Shown here: positions 1 through 10,907 of the stretch, in pieces | How positions within the stretch are numbered: the stretch's first letter is position 1 | How the letters are laid out: every line of letters starts with the position of its first letter | DNA from: Haberlea rhodopensis | Lineage: Eukaryota; Streptophyta; Magnoliopsida; Lamiales; Gesneriaceae | Direction of reading: 5' to 3' | Assembly: GCA_907163345.1 (NCBI GenBank) | Contig: CAJQUN010000035.1 | Coordinates: 3,903,973 to 3,967,972, forward strand | DNA length: 64,000 bases | Position numbers and translations under genes: made by a program | Notes under the pieces: model-generated | Database searches by the model: none | Seen by the model: only the letters and a program-made list of their open reading frames with translations | Told to the model about the DNA's origin: nothing

Positions 1-780
1 AGGTATTATTGTAATACAGCTATCCATAAGGGATGCAGATGTAATTGTTCAAACTAGATGGAGAAATTTGTAATATTATCATTCTACAAGGGAGACGGAT
101 ACAATTATTCATATTTTTAAGAGTGAATTGCCTATAAACCCCAACTAATTTTTACAATAGTTACTTAGTCTCCTTTAAAAAATAAAGTTTACTTCCCTTG
201 TTATGTATTTTTATCTCAAATTACAGTCAGACAATTTTCCCTCCATCGTTACAAACTAAAGGAGATGAATTCATAATATAGTTATTTTATAAGGGTGCAT
301 CTATTATTATTTTAAATTATAAGGGAAATTCATAATACAACCGTTATACAGGGAGGTAACCACAATTTTCCTATTTTTAATGCTCCAAAACTAATCACCG
401 CAGTATTATATTGTATATATAAATTGAAAAATCGACCAATTATTGCATAATATGTGGTGGTGGTAGTAGGTAATATTATTAATCGACCATGTACTTTTCT
501 TCAAAGAATTAATTGTCCATGTGCTCAACTCTATTATTTTTTAGACAGTATCTCCTTAGACTTTATTCGTTTGTACTTTGTAGGCTTAATAAAGAAAAAA
601 AAGTATCCCTCCATTTGAATTATTTTTGGCTGGGGTAACCTTAAATATTGGACCTATAGTTTAGATTTATCAATATCTCATATTTTAAGTGAGACTCAAT
701 ATATTGATAAATTTGAGTTATTAATTACCTCATGGATAATACGGATAACCAAGAAGTAACCCCTCAGTTGTACAACCAAT
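1..780. other. AT-rich intergenic DNA, no gene seen
   Basis: No exon-like open frame is visible. A loose motif (A/T-rich AAGGGA followed by 10-15 bases and TAATTATTC-like text) recurs five or six times between about 20 and 370, which suggests a decayed tandem or dispersed repeat. Confidence 0.4.
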
Positions 781-2012
781 AATTATGTGCTTTCCTTCAA
801 TTGGGCCATGTTTGGCTACACTGTTGCTTGTGCTCCATCAAGACCGGATTTCCCTGGTTCATGCTTTGGGTCATGCTATTCTGTGGTGATGTGTTGGTAC
901 ACTAGGAGCTTTCTTCTCCTCCTCATAGAGGCTGTTCTAGGCCTATCTGGACGCCCTCCTTCTGCATTTCTTGCATGTGACTTTTCCCACTTCTCTGGTT
1001 GTGGTGTTTGCCTTATTGCGGTTGTTATGAATATGTTGTGTCTGGGGTTGTTTTGCACCGTCTTGGGGGCTTACTGATGGGTCTTTGCGTTGACTCATTG
1101 GCCATTGCCTTTTGGTTGCACATCTCCCCTGTTCGGGTGTTGTTGAGGCTGGATTCCTTTCCGTGCTCAGGATGCGACGGGCGCCGTGACATTCCCCGGC
1201 TCTTTTTGCTGGCTTTGCTTGTCCAAACCCGACGACTCCACTTCATCTTTCGGTGTATCTTTTTCCAGCGGCGGTGGTTGCTTCACAACCCAAGCAACCA
1301 CCGTCGGGCACCATGATGTCCATTCATCGGAGCGCCCGTCGATTGGGAGAATCAAGGGCCTTCCCCCTTTGTTTTATTGTGCTATAATATGGTGTTTAGT
1401 CCATGGAGCCTCGGCTATGATGGCCTTTTGTTTTGTACTCATCTAGCTAAGATTCCTTATGTTTGGGGTTCTTGTTTAGGCTCTTTACCCGGGGATACTA
1501 TTCGGCGTCTTTGGGAATGGTTCTGTTGTTCGGCTTCACTACTGGTTTACTTCTTGGTAATGACTACTAGGACTCTTGGTTTTGTGTGCAATCCAGTGGT
1601 GTGCCTTGGACGATATAGTTCATTGAGGGATTTGGTTACGGGAACCTATTATTGTTGACCATTTATCAATTATTGTCTTTTGTTTACCAATATTTGTTCA
1701 TTTAGCTAATTTGGAAGACAATTCCCTTGTTCGAACACATGCTGGACTTTATCGTTTGAGGGTATCTGTGTTGGTTCTGGTGGTCCCTACACTGTCCACG
1801 TAAAGCTTTTGTGCTTTTGTGGTGATTAGATCTACTCGATCTCTTATTGGACTTTGTAGTTTGCGTAATCTTAGGTGTGTTGTAGTCTTAGTCAGGATGT
1901 GCTTGTATTTACTGATTTTGTACATCTTGGTTTGCTTTCCGACCTTCGGACGGATACTGGTTGTACTTGTTTCTTGTGTAATATATTTACTGGTTTATGC
2001 TAAAAAAAAAAC
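781..2012 (+). mobile_element. Probable 3' tail of an L1-type LINE
   Basis: This is a T/G-rich, A-poor stretch unlike its AT-rich flanks. It ends in TTTATGCT followed by a nine-base A run at about 2001. Pyrimidine-rich 3' ends with a terminal poly(A) are typical of plant L1 elements, and a similar sequence lies on the minus strand at 62.0-62.8 kb. The short open frames here show no protein-family motifs. No reverse transcriptase motif is visible, so the element is either strongly 5'-truncated or wrongly assigned. The 5' limit is approximate. Confidence 0.35.
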
Positions 2013-2339
2013 TATACAATAGAAAATTATTTAAATTTACTCATTTATATCAAGGTGAATTGTAGACCACGAATTTGAACAACTCTAATTTTAAAAAAAA
2101 TAACAACATTTGACATATATTTGTCTTGAGTTTTTTTTTATAAGTTTTAGGAATTGGGTTGTTTTTTTATTATAATTTTTTAATGTATTAGATTTATAAT
2201 TTAAGATAATTTTTCAAATTAAAAATAATTTTTTATTTTAATGTGAATATTTCATTTTGTATTACTCATATTAAATAAAAAATTGTCTTTATGTTTCAAA
2301 CTATCTAGCCATTTTTCAAATATTTATATTTACAACGTA
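2013..2339. other. AT-rich spacer
   Basis: Low-complexity A/T sequence between two LINE remnants. Nothing else is seen. Confidence 0.4.
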
Positions 2340-5000
2340 AACTAAGTCTTTACTCCTAATGAATTGAGGTAGACTACATGAATAATAGATAGAATCAAGT
2401 CAGATCGAACACGTGCGTTCAGTCTTCTCCAAGTGCTTCTATCGGTCGGAATATCCTCTTTAATTCTCTTGAACTCTAAGTCTTTGCATATAACTTTGAG
2501 CCATGTGTTCTTCAGTCGCCTCTCGCTCTCGTGAAATGTCCGAAATCCATGGACTCCACTCGATGCACATGTGCATTGCTGGACCTACGTCGTACATGAC
2601 CAAACCAACGTAATTGACTTTATAGCATCTTCTCTTCTAGGCAAGCTACACCTACTTCAGCTCGAATATTTTTGTTCCTTATTTTATCTCTTCTAGTTTT
2701 ACCGCACATACAACAAAGCATACGCATCTCTGCCACACTAATTGTTTGGATGTGATTCCTTTTGGGTGCTCAACATTCCGTCCCGTATATCATTGTAGGT
2801 CTAATGACCGATCTATAAAACTTTCCCTTTAATTTCAGCGGGATATTACGATCGCATAGAATTTCAATGGAGTTTATCCATTTCAACCAGTCCGCTTGAA
2901 CCCCGTGATTAACGTCACTGTCAATCTCCATCCTTTTGGATAACTGAACCTATGTATAGAAACTTGGTGCTCATCGATACCTCATGACCATCGAGTGCTA
3001 CAACACCGGGATCCCGAAAGGTACGACCACTAAATTTGTACTTTATATATTTTGTTTTAGACCTACTTAATCTAAAACACTTTGATTCCAAGGTCTCTCT
3101 CCATAACTCAAACTTTGAATTTGCACCTGCCTTGTTCTCGTCGATTAGCAAAACATCGTCAGCGAAACGTATGGTCCAATGTAATTCAGCGCAGACCATT
3201 GGTGCAATCCAATAGTGATCGAGAACTCACTTGTCACCCCATCGCACGTTTTCATATTGGATGATACTTCGTCGTATATGACATTCATTAAATTGACATA
3301 CTTGATGGGAACTCTTTTCTTCATCAAAACCTACCATAACATATCCCTTGGGACTTTATCGTATGCCTTCTCCAAGTCTATAAAGACCATACGCAAATCT
3401 TTACTCATCTCACGATTGCGTTCGACAAGTTGACGAAGTAAATGACTAGCTTCTGTAGTTTACAGTCATGGCATGAACCCGAATTGGTTCTCCGAGGTCT
3501 TAATCTCCTTCATTTTCAATTATCTTATCACAAAGTTTCATTGTGTGACACATGTGTTTTATACCACAATAATCGATGCAATTCTGAATATCATTTTTGT
3601 TCTTATAGATAGGGTTGGGAGTACTCATTCTCCATTCATTTGGAATTTTGTTAATCCTCCATATCTTGTTAAATAGATTTGTTAGTTACTTTATCCCCGT
3701 CGGTCCTAAACATCTCTATACTTCAAGAGCGAGTCCATCAGGACAAACTGTTCTTCGTGCTTTCATTGTGTAAAGCTTTTTTAATCTTTGATTCTCTAAT
3801 TTTACGAGTAAACTCACGGTTTACATCATGTTGATGGATGTTAAGATCATTTAATTCTTGGCTAAAGCCACCTTTTGATGTCTTCATCTCTAACCAAGAC
3901 TTTATGGTTCTCATATTTGATACATTTCACTGTACATAAGCTCCTGTAGATATCTTGTTATACATCCTTAATCTTCATTTATCGCACACTTCTTTGTAGA
4001 CTTTAGATCTAGCATCTCGAACCGCTGTCTTCGCTTCTTTTTTGGTAAGCTTATACCTTTCGAAGGCCGCCACATTGTTATTCTTCTTCAGCTCGCATCC
4101 CTATTGATTTGAATAGCCTTCTTCACGTCTTCATTCCACCATGATGCTTTCATACCTCGTTGGACATATCTTCTTGACTCACCAAGCATCTCTTTAGCTG
4201 ACATCTTAATGCCATGAGCCATTTTGTTCCAGGTGATATCATGATCGTCTTTTGGCGTCCAATTAACTTCCTCGACTATCCTCTCTACAAAAGCTCCATG
4301 GTTCTTTTCTTTTAACCACCAACACTTTATTCTAGGTTCTAACTTATGTTTAGTTCTAGCATCCCTAATCTTAATCCTAACATCTAAAACTAAAAATCGA
4401 TGCTGGGTAATTACACTATCTCCTGGAATTACCTTACAGTCCAAGTATTTAACTATATCTATCATTCTTTGCATCACATCGTCTAGACCTTCCCAAATTT
4501 TTTGTTTAATGGCCTCATCTAGACCAATTTGTGGTGCATAGGCACTAATGATATTAAAAATAACATTGTCTAAAACTATCTTAACTAATATTATCATATC
4601 TACATTCCTCATAACTTCAACTACATATTTGCGTAGTTTATTTCTACGATTACACCACCCCCACTACGGTTCTTATTCTTTTACCTATGTAACAAAGTTT
4701 ATAGCACCAATGAGCTATAGTTCTGGCTTTCTCACATACCCATTTGGTCTTCTGCACACACAAAATAATAATTTTTTCCGACTCATAGTCTCTACTAACT
4801 CTGATAATCTACCGGTAAGGGAACCTACATTCCAAGAGGCTACACGAATCTTATGGTCCTGGTTTCGAGCTAACTTATTTACCCCCACTCGCTTGATATG
4901 AAGAAACTCTTCCTCATTGGACACAACACCCAAGCGTCGATGTGGCCCGTTCTTCTAGGCGACGACCTAGCAACCCTAGCCCACTTACCACTACAACCAG
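2340..5000 (-). mobile_element. Degenerate RTE-clade non-LTR retrotransposon
   Basis: Read on the minus strand, this is one LINE body broken by stops and frameshifts. The first part (about 4933-4715) contains RVASWNVGSLTGR, the opening of an apurinic endonuclease domain of the RTE type. The endonuclease continues at 4612-4088 (NIISAYAPQIG, then PGDSVITQHRFLVLDV). The reverse transcriptase appears at about 3199-2921 with the catalytic FADD motif at about 3166-3155 and the downstream FLYIGSVIQKDG segment. The RTE order of endonuclease then RT in one frame is kept. No intact ORF remains, so it is not autonomous. A second RTE copy occurs at 18.4-21.7 kb on the plus strand. Both ends are approximate. 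Confidence 0.85.
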
Positions 5001-5879
5001 TGTCTCAGTTTGTTGCTGTATAGGGAACGCCCCAACAAAACTAATCTTATAGTTCATGTCATGAGATGTGACTATTTTATTCGGCTGACTGTTACATGCC
5101 TATCGCCACCCTCCTCCTTAAATTTGTGCACAAATTCAAGCTAGAATAATTTGAAAAATTATCTTAAATCATAAACCTAATATGAAAAAATTCTAATCCA
5201 AAAAACAACCAAATTCTTAAAAACTATAAACCAAATAAAAAAATTCAAGAAAAATATATCTCAAATAGTAATTTATTTTAAGCTCCGATGCCAAATCTCG
5301 AAAACTATTGTGAATTCATGTTTTTGCAAGAATCACATCATAACTTTTCTCACAAGACGCATCTAAATTCATGTATATATAATCGGGAGCGGACCCATGA
5401 TTATATTTTAGAGGGAAATTTTTTTTAAAAAAAATAATCGTAAAAAACCCGAAAAGAAATTTGTGGGTACGACCGCCGCCCCTCACACTCTTGCCTCCGC
5501 TACTATTTATAACAATATATATAAACAACATAAATAAAGTTAACCCTTTAAAAAATTATGGTGAAGATTAGGGCGTGCTTAATAGGAATGTGACAAAATC
5601 TCGCGAGCACGATGGCTAATGCGTACAAGGAAACATGAAATGACATTACTGCAAATTCTAATTATTTTTTACCAATCATGCACACACTTTGTGTGTGTGG
5701 GTTACGTATAAAAAGTTAAATTTAATTTTTAAATATTTAAATATTTATATTGCTTGTTGTAGATAAATTATTTGCCACAAATATTAATTTTTTATAATTT
5801 AACTATTAATTTTTTGATTGATAAATTTTACATGACAAATGATAGCATAAGCTGATACGTGATAAGCAAAAAGGAAACA
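5001..5879. other. Intergenic; possible small MITE at about 5385-5510
   Basis: Mostly AT-rich. At about 5385 the text GGGAGCGGACCCATG and at about 5500 its rough reverse complement (TTGCCTCCGCTACT) bracket some 125 bp, as in a short inverted-repeat element. No gene is visible. The end of this stretch should hold the promoter of the gene starting at 7218. Confidence 0.3.
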
Positions 5880-7217
5880 GTGTGTGTTCAGTTTCACGCT
5901 TTCCTCCGTGTGCCGGATATCGCGCTAAATTATCTTGTCACCTCTCCCCCGCACAAATTTTCTGCATCACCAACTCGCCGAAGCTCCAATCTTCCATGTC
6001 TCCATGGTTGTCGAGGTATTACGCATTGTCTTCTACTTTCAAAGTGCTAATTTATCAGAGTTTTTGGAGCTACCTTTATGTATTCTTTATGGGTTCTGTG
6101 ATCTATCCCATTTTGGTTGTCCGTGGTAAAAAAGAGTAAGTGGGTTTTCTCGCATGCCTAGTTTGTAACACGGGCTTGAGATTCATGGGGTTTTTTTTTA
6201 TTATTTCAAGGTGATAGCTTGTGGCTTTTAGTTCCGAATCTTCGTGATTTTTGGGGTTCTCTTTTGTCCGAAAATGGATTTTGCCTGCTTTTTCTATCTC
6301 ATGAACTCGTGTTATAAATGTCTTCTCTTGTTATGATCCTCGACGTTTTGATACACGAGTTATTTGGTAATTTTGCATCCGCTTATTCTTCTTGGATCCT
6401 TGTAGTTATGTTCTGTGCTCGACGATGGGAAACTTGGTTGATATTGCATATCAAGGCTCGTGAATTCCGATTCTTTTGCTGGCAATCCCAGTGCGAGTTT
6501 TTTTTTATTATTATTATTATTTTTAATCAAGTATTTCACTGTTTTCATGATGGACGTCAGTTGACTTATTTTCCAGATCTGGGATTTGTATTATATATTT
6601 TCGGGTATTTTAATAGTTTATTCATTATGCATCAAATTGTTTTGCGGATGGAGAATAACGATATTGGGTCTCTTTCATTTTGGTGTAAAATTTGATAGTG
6701 ACGATTTCTGCTAATAACTATATCAGAATCAACTTTAATTTTATGCATTTTAAGTACAACCTGGCAGCCTCTTTGATTTTACGTTTAGAGTTGCTGAAAC
6801 CACCGTGAATTCTCAATCATACTTTATCCGACTTTTCAGTTTCTTTCTTGATTCTGTGAGAAATATCAAGAAGTACAGCATATAGTCTTTGATGAATAAT
6901 GGTACTCCTTCAGGATTCGTGCAAAAGTTGCGTAGGCACAAGGGATCAGTATTTTTTTTTTTTTGAGTTTTATGAACGATCGCCCCTTACAGGTTATTTT
7001 AGTGAGAGGTGTTCAAGTTTCAATTTTGGGAGAGCAGTGTGCTTTTATTGTTGACACTTCTTCTGCTGTCTTCTAGGTATAATATAATGCTGAGAGTGGA
7101 TGTGATATGTTAAACTTCCAAGATTTATTGTGTTAAATTGTCCTAAATGAGTAGCCGCATTTCTATATCAATTCACAAGTTTGATCCTCTGGCTTCTGTG
7201 GATAACTAAGTATTCTC
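5880..7217 (+). promoter_or_regulatory. Presumed 5' leader with a leader intron for the membrane-protein gene
   Basis: A less AT-rich, C/T-rich stretch at about 5880-6020 resembles a transcribed leader. It is followed by a T-rich intron-like region and an acceptor-like TTCTAG at about 7076, 140 bases before the start codon at 7218. Plant genes with large first coding exons often have such leader introns. Exact transcription start and splice sites cannot be fixed from sequence alone. Confidence 0.35.
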
Positions 7218-9646
7218 ATGGGCTCCCGATTTCCTTCACATCAGTTGAGCAATGGCCTCTATGTGTCAGGTCGGCCTGAGCAGCCGAAAGAAAGGACTCC
7301 CTCAATTAGCTCGGTCGCCATGCCTTACACTGGAGGTGATATTAAAAGGTCTGGAGAACTCGGAAAGATGTTTGACATCCCTACGGATAATTCAAGATCC
7401 CGAAAATCTGGTCCTATAAATAATGCTCCTACAAGGATAGGTTCATTCGGCGGTGCCTCTTCTCTCTCTGGCCAATTGAATTCTGATAATCGTGTCTCTG
7501 TTTCTTCTTCTGGAGGGGTTCCTGGGTCTGCCTCGTTGAAGAAGACAAATTCTGGACCACTTAATAAACATGGGGAACCACTAAAAAAATCATCTGGTCC
7601 GCAGGGTGGAGGAACAGCCGTTTCTCGTCAAAATTCAGGCCCACTTGCTCCAGTTCTCCATACCACAGGCCTCATCACATCTGGACCTATTACATCTGGT
7701 CCTTTGAATTCAGCTGGGGCTCCTAGGAAGTCGTCTGGTCCGTTGGAATCTACAGGCTCGATGAAGCTGCACAATGCTTCTATTTTAAATAACCAGGCTG
7801 TCACCCACCTTAACCAGGACACTGTATATTCCTTCTGCAACAGCTTTCCTAAGCCAATTCTCTGGTCCATCATTCTTCTTTTCGTGATGGGATTTATCGC
7901 TGGATGCTTCATCCTCGGAGCAGTTCGTAATCCCATCCTTCTTGCTGTGGTTGTTATTCTTTTTGCTGCAGTGGCCATTGTATGTACCTGGAACACATGT
8001 TGGGGAAGAAGAGCTGTTACTGGTTATACAGGTAGTTATCCAGATGCAGAGCTAAGAACTGCCAAAAATGGCCAGTTCGTCAAAGTTTCCGGGGTATGTG
8101 ACATTTCGTGTATTTGTTGATTTCAAACCTGCAGTTATACCTCTCTCCTAACGTACAAGGTGCGATAATTTGAAGGTTGTCACCTGTGGAAACATACCTC
8201 TTGAATCATCATTCCAAAAAGTTCCCAGATGTGTTTATACTTCCACAAGTTTATACGAGTACCGAGGATGGGATTCAAAAGCAGCAAACCCCACGCATCA
8301 CCGCTTTACTTGGGGCCTTCGATCTTTAGAGGTAAGCTCCCAACTTTTCTTTTAGGTAAACATAGAAATGCCTCCCAAAGAAACATGGTGTATTAAGCCA
8401 CACGTTGAGCTAGAGGCCCTGCAATTATTGAGTTGTCTATGTTGTCACCACCTTTTATATCATCTTTGATTCTAAAAAAATTTTCTCTAAAACTTTCTGG
8501 GACTTTTCACTTGTTGGCTGCAGCCTTCCATGAATCAGTTTATCTGGTTTCACCCAGTTTGGTTGAGGTAATTATGGTTTGTCGTGCCTTTCTAAAATTT
8601 ACTGGCAATAGCTTTTTTTTTTTTTTTTTTAATATTCGAAGCAAATAATGTGTATTGCGTAATTTCTTGGTTTCAATGTGTCATTAATAAACAAAACTGT
8701 GGTCCCAAATTAATGACCTCAGAACTTTTTTGGCTGAGAAGGAGAGATACTATAGAGATGCATTAAAAGCTTCGTAAGGTACATAATGACTGATAAGTCT
8801 TTATATGACTCCAGAGACACGTAGTTGATTTCTATATATCCGACTTCCAATCTGGATTGAGGGCGTTGGTTAAGACTGGCTATGGCGCAAGGGTGACTCC
8901 ATATGTAGATGAATCTGTCGTGGTCGACACCAATCCATCAAAAAACCGGGACACGTCTCCTGAATTTCTCAGATGGTTGGGAGCAAGAAACCTCTCCAGT
9001 GATGACCGTGTAATGCGACTGAAAGAAGGGTGAGATTTTAAAGTTGCTTATTCTTACATTTCATGTAAATAATTCTTGTAGATGCGATCCAGAAGTGATA
9101 CTACACCATCTCTTCAAAAGTGATGAGGCGAAGTCTGTAGTGTGTTTTGCATTCTCTTTAAGTGCCTGTGATAAGAATCTTGACTCTGTGCAGTGGCAGA
9201 ACAGGAGGGGGCCTGGTAGAGGCGGCCAGCCCCAAATTTTTCCCATGGGATTATTTATTTTTATGTATCCCCCAAATGCTTCTTCCCTCTATATGAAACT
9301 TCTGCCTCAGCCACTATCCATGATATAACTCCGTGTGTGATTATAATATCTGCTTCCACGTATCCATGTGGGACGTAAATGAGATCCATAAAGTCGGCTT
9401 CAATCTCAATCCCCACTCTAAACTCTTTCTATTTAAATATATATATATTACAGATACATCAAAGAAGGTAGCACTGTCAGTGTTATGGGAATCGTGCAAC
9501 GGAATGAGAACGTTTTGATGATCATTCCTCCACCAAAACCCTTTTCAACCGGTTGTCAGTGGAGTAAATGCATTCTTCCAGCCATTCTTGAAGGCACTGT
9601 TTTAAGATGCGAGAACACCTCAAAGATTGATGTTATACCAGTGTAG
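7218..9646 (+). CDS. Uncharacterised plant membrane protein, At1g16860-like
   Basis: Four coding exons, 7218-8093, 8176-8331, 8815-9029 and 9454-9646, join in frame with GT-AG introns to give 479 residues. The N-terminal 200 residues are hydrophilic and Ser/Gly/Pro-rich, with repeated SGPL motifs (residues about 112, 140, 160 and 173). Two membrane segments follow at about 213-234 and 239-257, then a conserved soluble C-terminal half (VTCGNIPLESSF, YISDFQSGLRALVKTGYG, ending KIDVIPV). Layout and motifs match the plant-only family of At1g16860 and At1g78880. Their biochemical role is unknown; an old ubiquitin-protease label for the family has no support here, since no protease motif is visible. 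The start is the first in-frame ATG of a long exon. Splice phases all agree, so the gene looks intact. Confidence 0.88.
9191..9317. repeat. Possible MITE inside intron 3 of the membrane-protein gene
   Basis: The text CAGTGGCAGAACAGGAGGGG at about 9191 has an imperfect inverted partner at about 9300-9317 (TTCTGCCTCAGCCACTAT). Short inverted repeats of this CAGTGGC type are common in plant introns. No duplication was identified. Confidence 0.3.
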
Positions 9647-10404
9647 CTGTCGACAGTTGCATACTCCATCAGGTTCTGCATTGAGAACCAGAAGGCGAAT
9701 TCTTAGAAAGCTAACCGGTTGTGTAGTTTTCGTGTATCTACTTTCATTTTAATCTCGTTTTTATCGAGGGGGTTTTCCAAAGGGCGCCGTCGGTCTCATT
9801 GATGGAAGTTGACTATTTTCAAGACTCCGAAGATTTGTTTTCTACTAGAGTTCTTTTGGTTGACTGGTAATTTCTTGTGAACATTGGATGTGTTGAAAAG
9901 AGCAAAATACTCTTAGCAATGTTTGATTGATCTTATTCTTTGTGACCTTGTTAAGTTGTTCTTATGCGTGGAAATGAAATATGTACTCATATTTTTGTAA
10001 AAAAATATGCAACTAGTTTATTTGTTGTTTTTTTTGTATGTTTGTGTAAAGAAAATTTGGAGTTTCAAACCGTTTTTTTGGCCAAGAAATTTGGAGTATT
10101 AAACCAACTTGTTTTACATTGGTTTGGTCATGTACGAGGTAGGTTATCATGACCCGACACTTTACAGAATTATGTGTAAATATCATGGCATATATTTTAT
10201 GTGCATTGAAAATCATAGAGCTTGTGAAGAGAATAAAGTTGAAAAAAATAAGAAGAATATATATTATTATTAAAAATAATAATAAGAAGATATAGACAGT
10301 GACTAGATTTGAAGGAATATTTTGAATATATAGTAGTATATATAATGATTAAAGTGAATAGATGTAGAATATAATGAATATATTTATATATGGAATAATA
10401 TAGT
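9647..10404. other. 3' UTR and AT-rich flank
   Basis: Downstream of the stop at 9644-9646 lies about 300 bp of plausible 3' UTR, then AT-rich sequence with simple ATA repeats up to the MULE target site. No gene is seen. Confidence 0.4.
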
Positions 10405-10413
10405 GAATAATGG
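10405..10413. repeat. Left target-site duplication of the MULE
   Basis: GAATAATGG lies immediately outside the left end and is repeated exactly at 16779-16787. Nine bases is the usual Mutator-superfamily duplication length. Confidence 0.9.
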
Positions 10414-10705
10414 GGGTTATTTATTTAAATAACCCAAATAAAACAAATAATTACAAAAATAACCCGAATTCTGAAAACATTTAAAAACTAACCTTACCCG
10501 CCAACTCAGTTGGCGGGTCCAATAGGTCACGCCAACTGAGTTGGCGTGACCATATAAAATATTGGTCACGCCAACTCAGTTGGCGTGACCACCGTTGAAT
10601 AGTAGTCACGCCAACTGAGTTGGCGTGACCTTTGTTTTATAGAGTCACGCCAACTGAGTTGGCGTGACATTATTTTAATAGTGCCGCCAACTCAGTTGGC
10701 GGCAC
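10414..10705 (+). repeat. Left MULE terminal inverted repeat with six palindromes
   Basis: The outer 82 bases match the right end in inverted orientation. Then come six palindromes with core GCCAACT(G/C)AGTTGGC at 10496-10518, 10525-10551, 10564-10590, 10605-10629, 10644-10668 and 10681-10705. Most extend to GTCAC...GTGAC arms. The first and last have changed arms that remain self-complementary (ACCCG...CGGGT and GTGCC...GGCAC), so pairing is kept although the sequence differs. Starts are 29-41 bp apart. Confidence 0.9.
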
Positions 10706-10907
10706 TAAATGGCTATAAATAAGCCCGTCCGCCTCTTAGTTTTCTCACCAATTCACAACTTCCCTTTAAATATTTATAACTTCTCTTTTAATATTTTTAT
10801 TATATGATAAATTCTGATTATGCTCTGTAGTTGCAGCTTTAGCTGATCTTCTACATCAGAAAAGATTTTATTAGCTACTAGTAATAGTTTTCTGTAGTTA
10901 TCAAAAT

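Noticed and set aside
787..1658. Several overlapping open frames of 60-105 codons
   Set aside because: Composition is T/G-rich with no family motif. They fit chance frames in a LINE tail.
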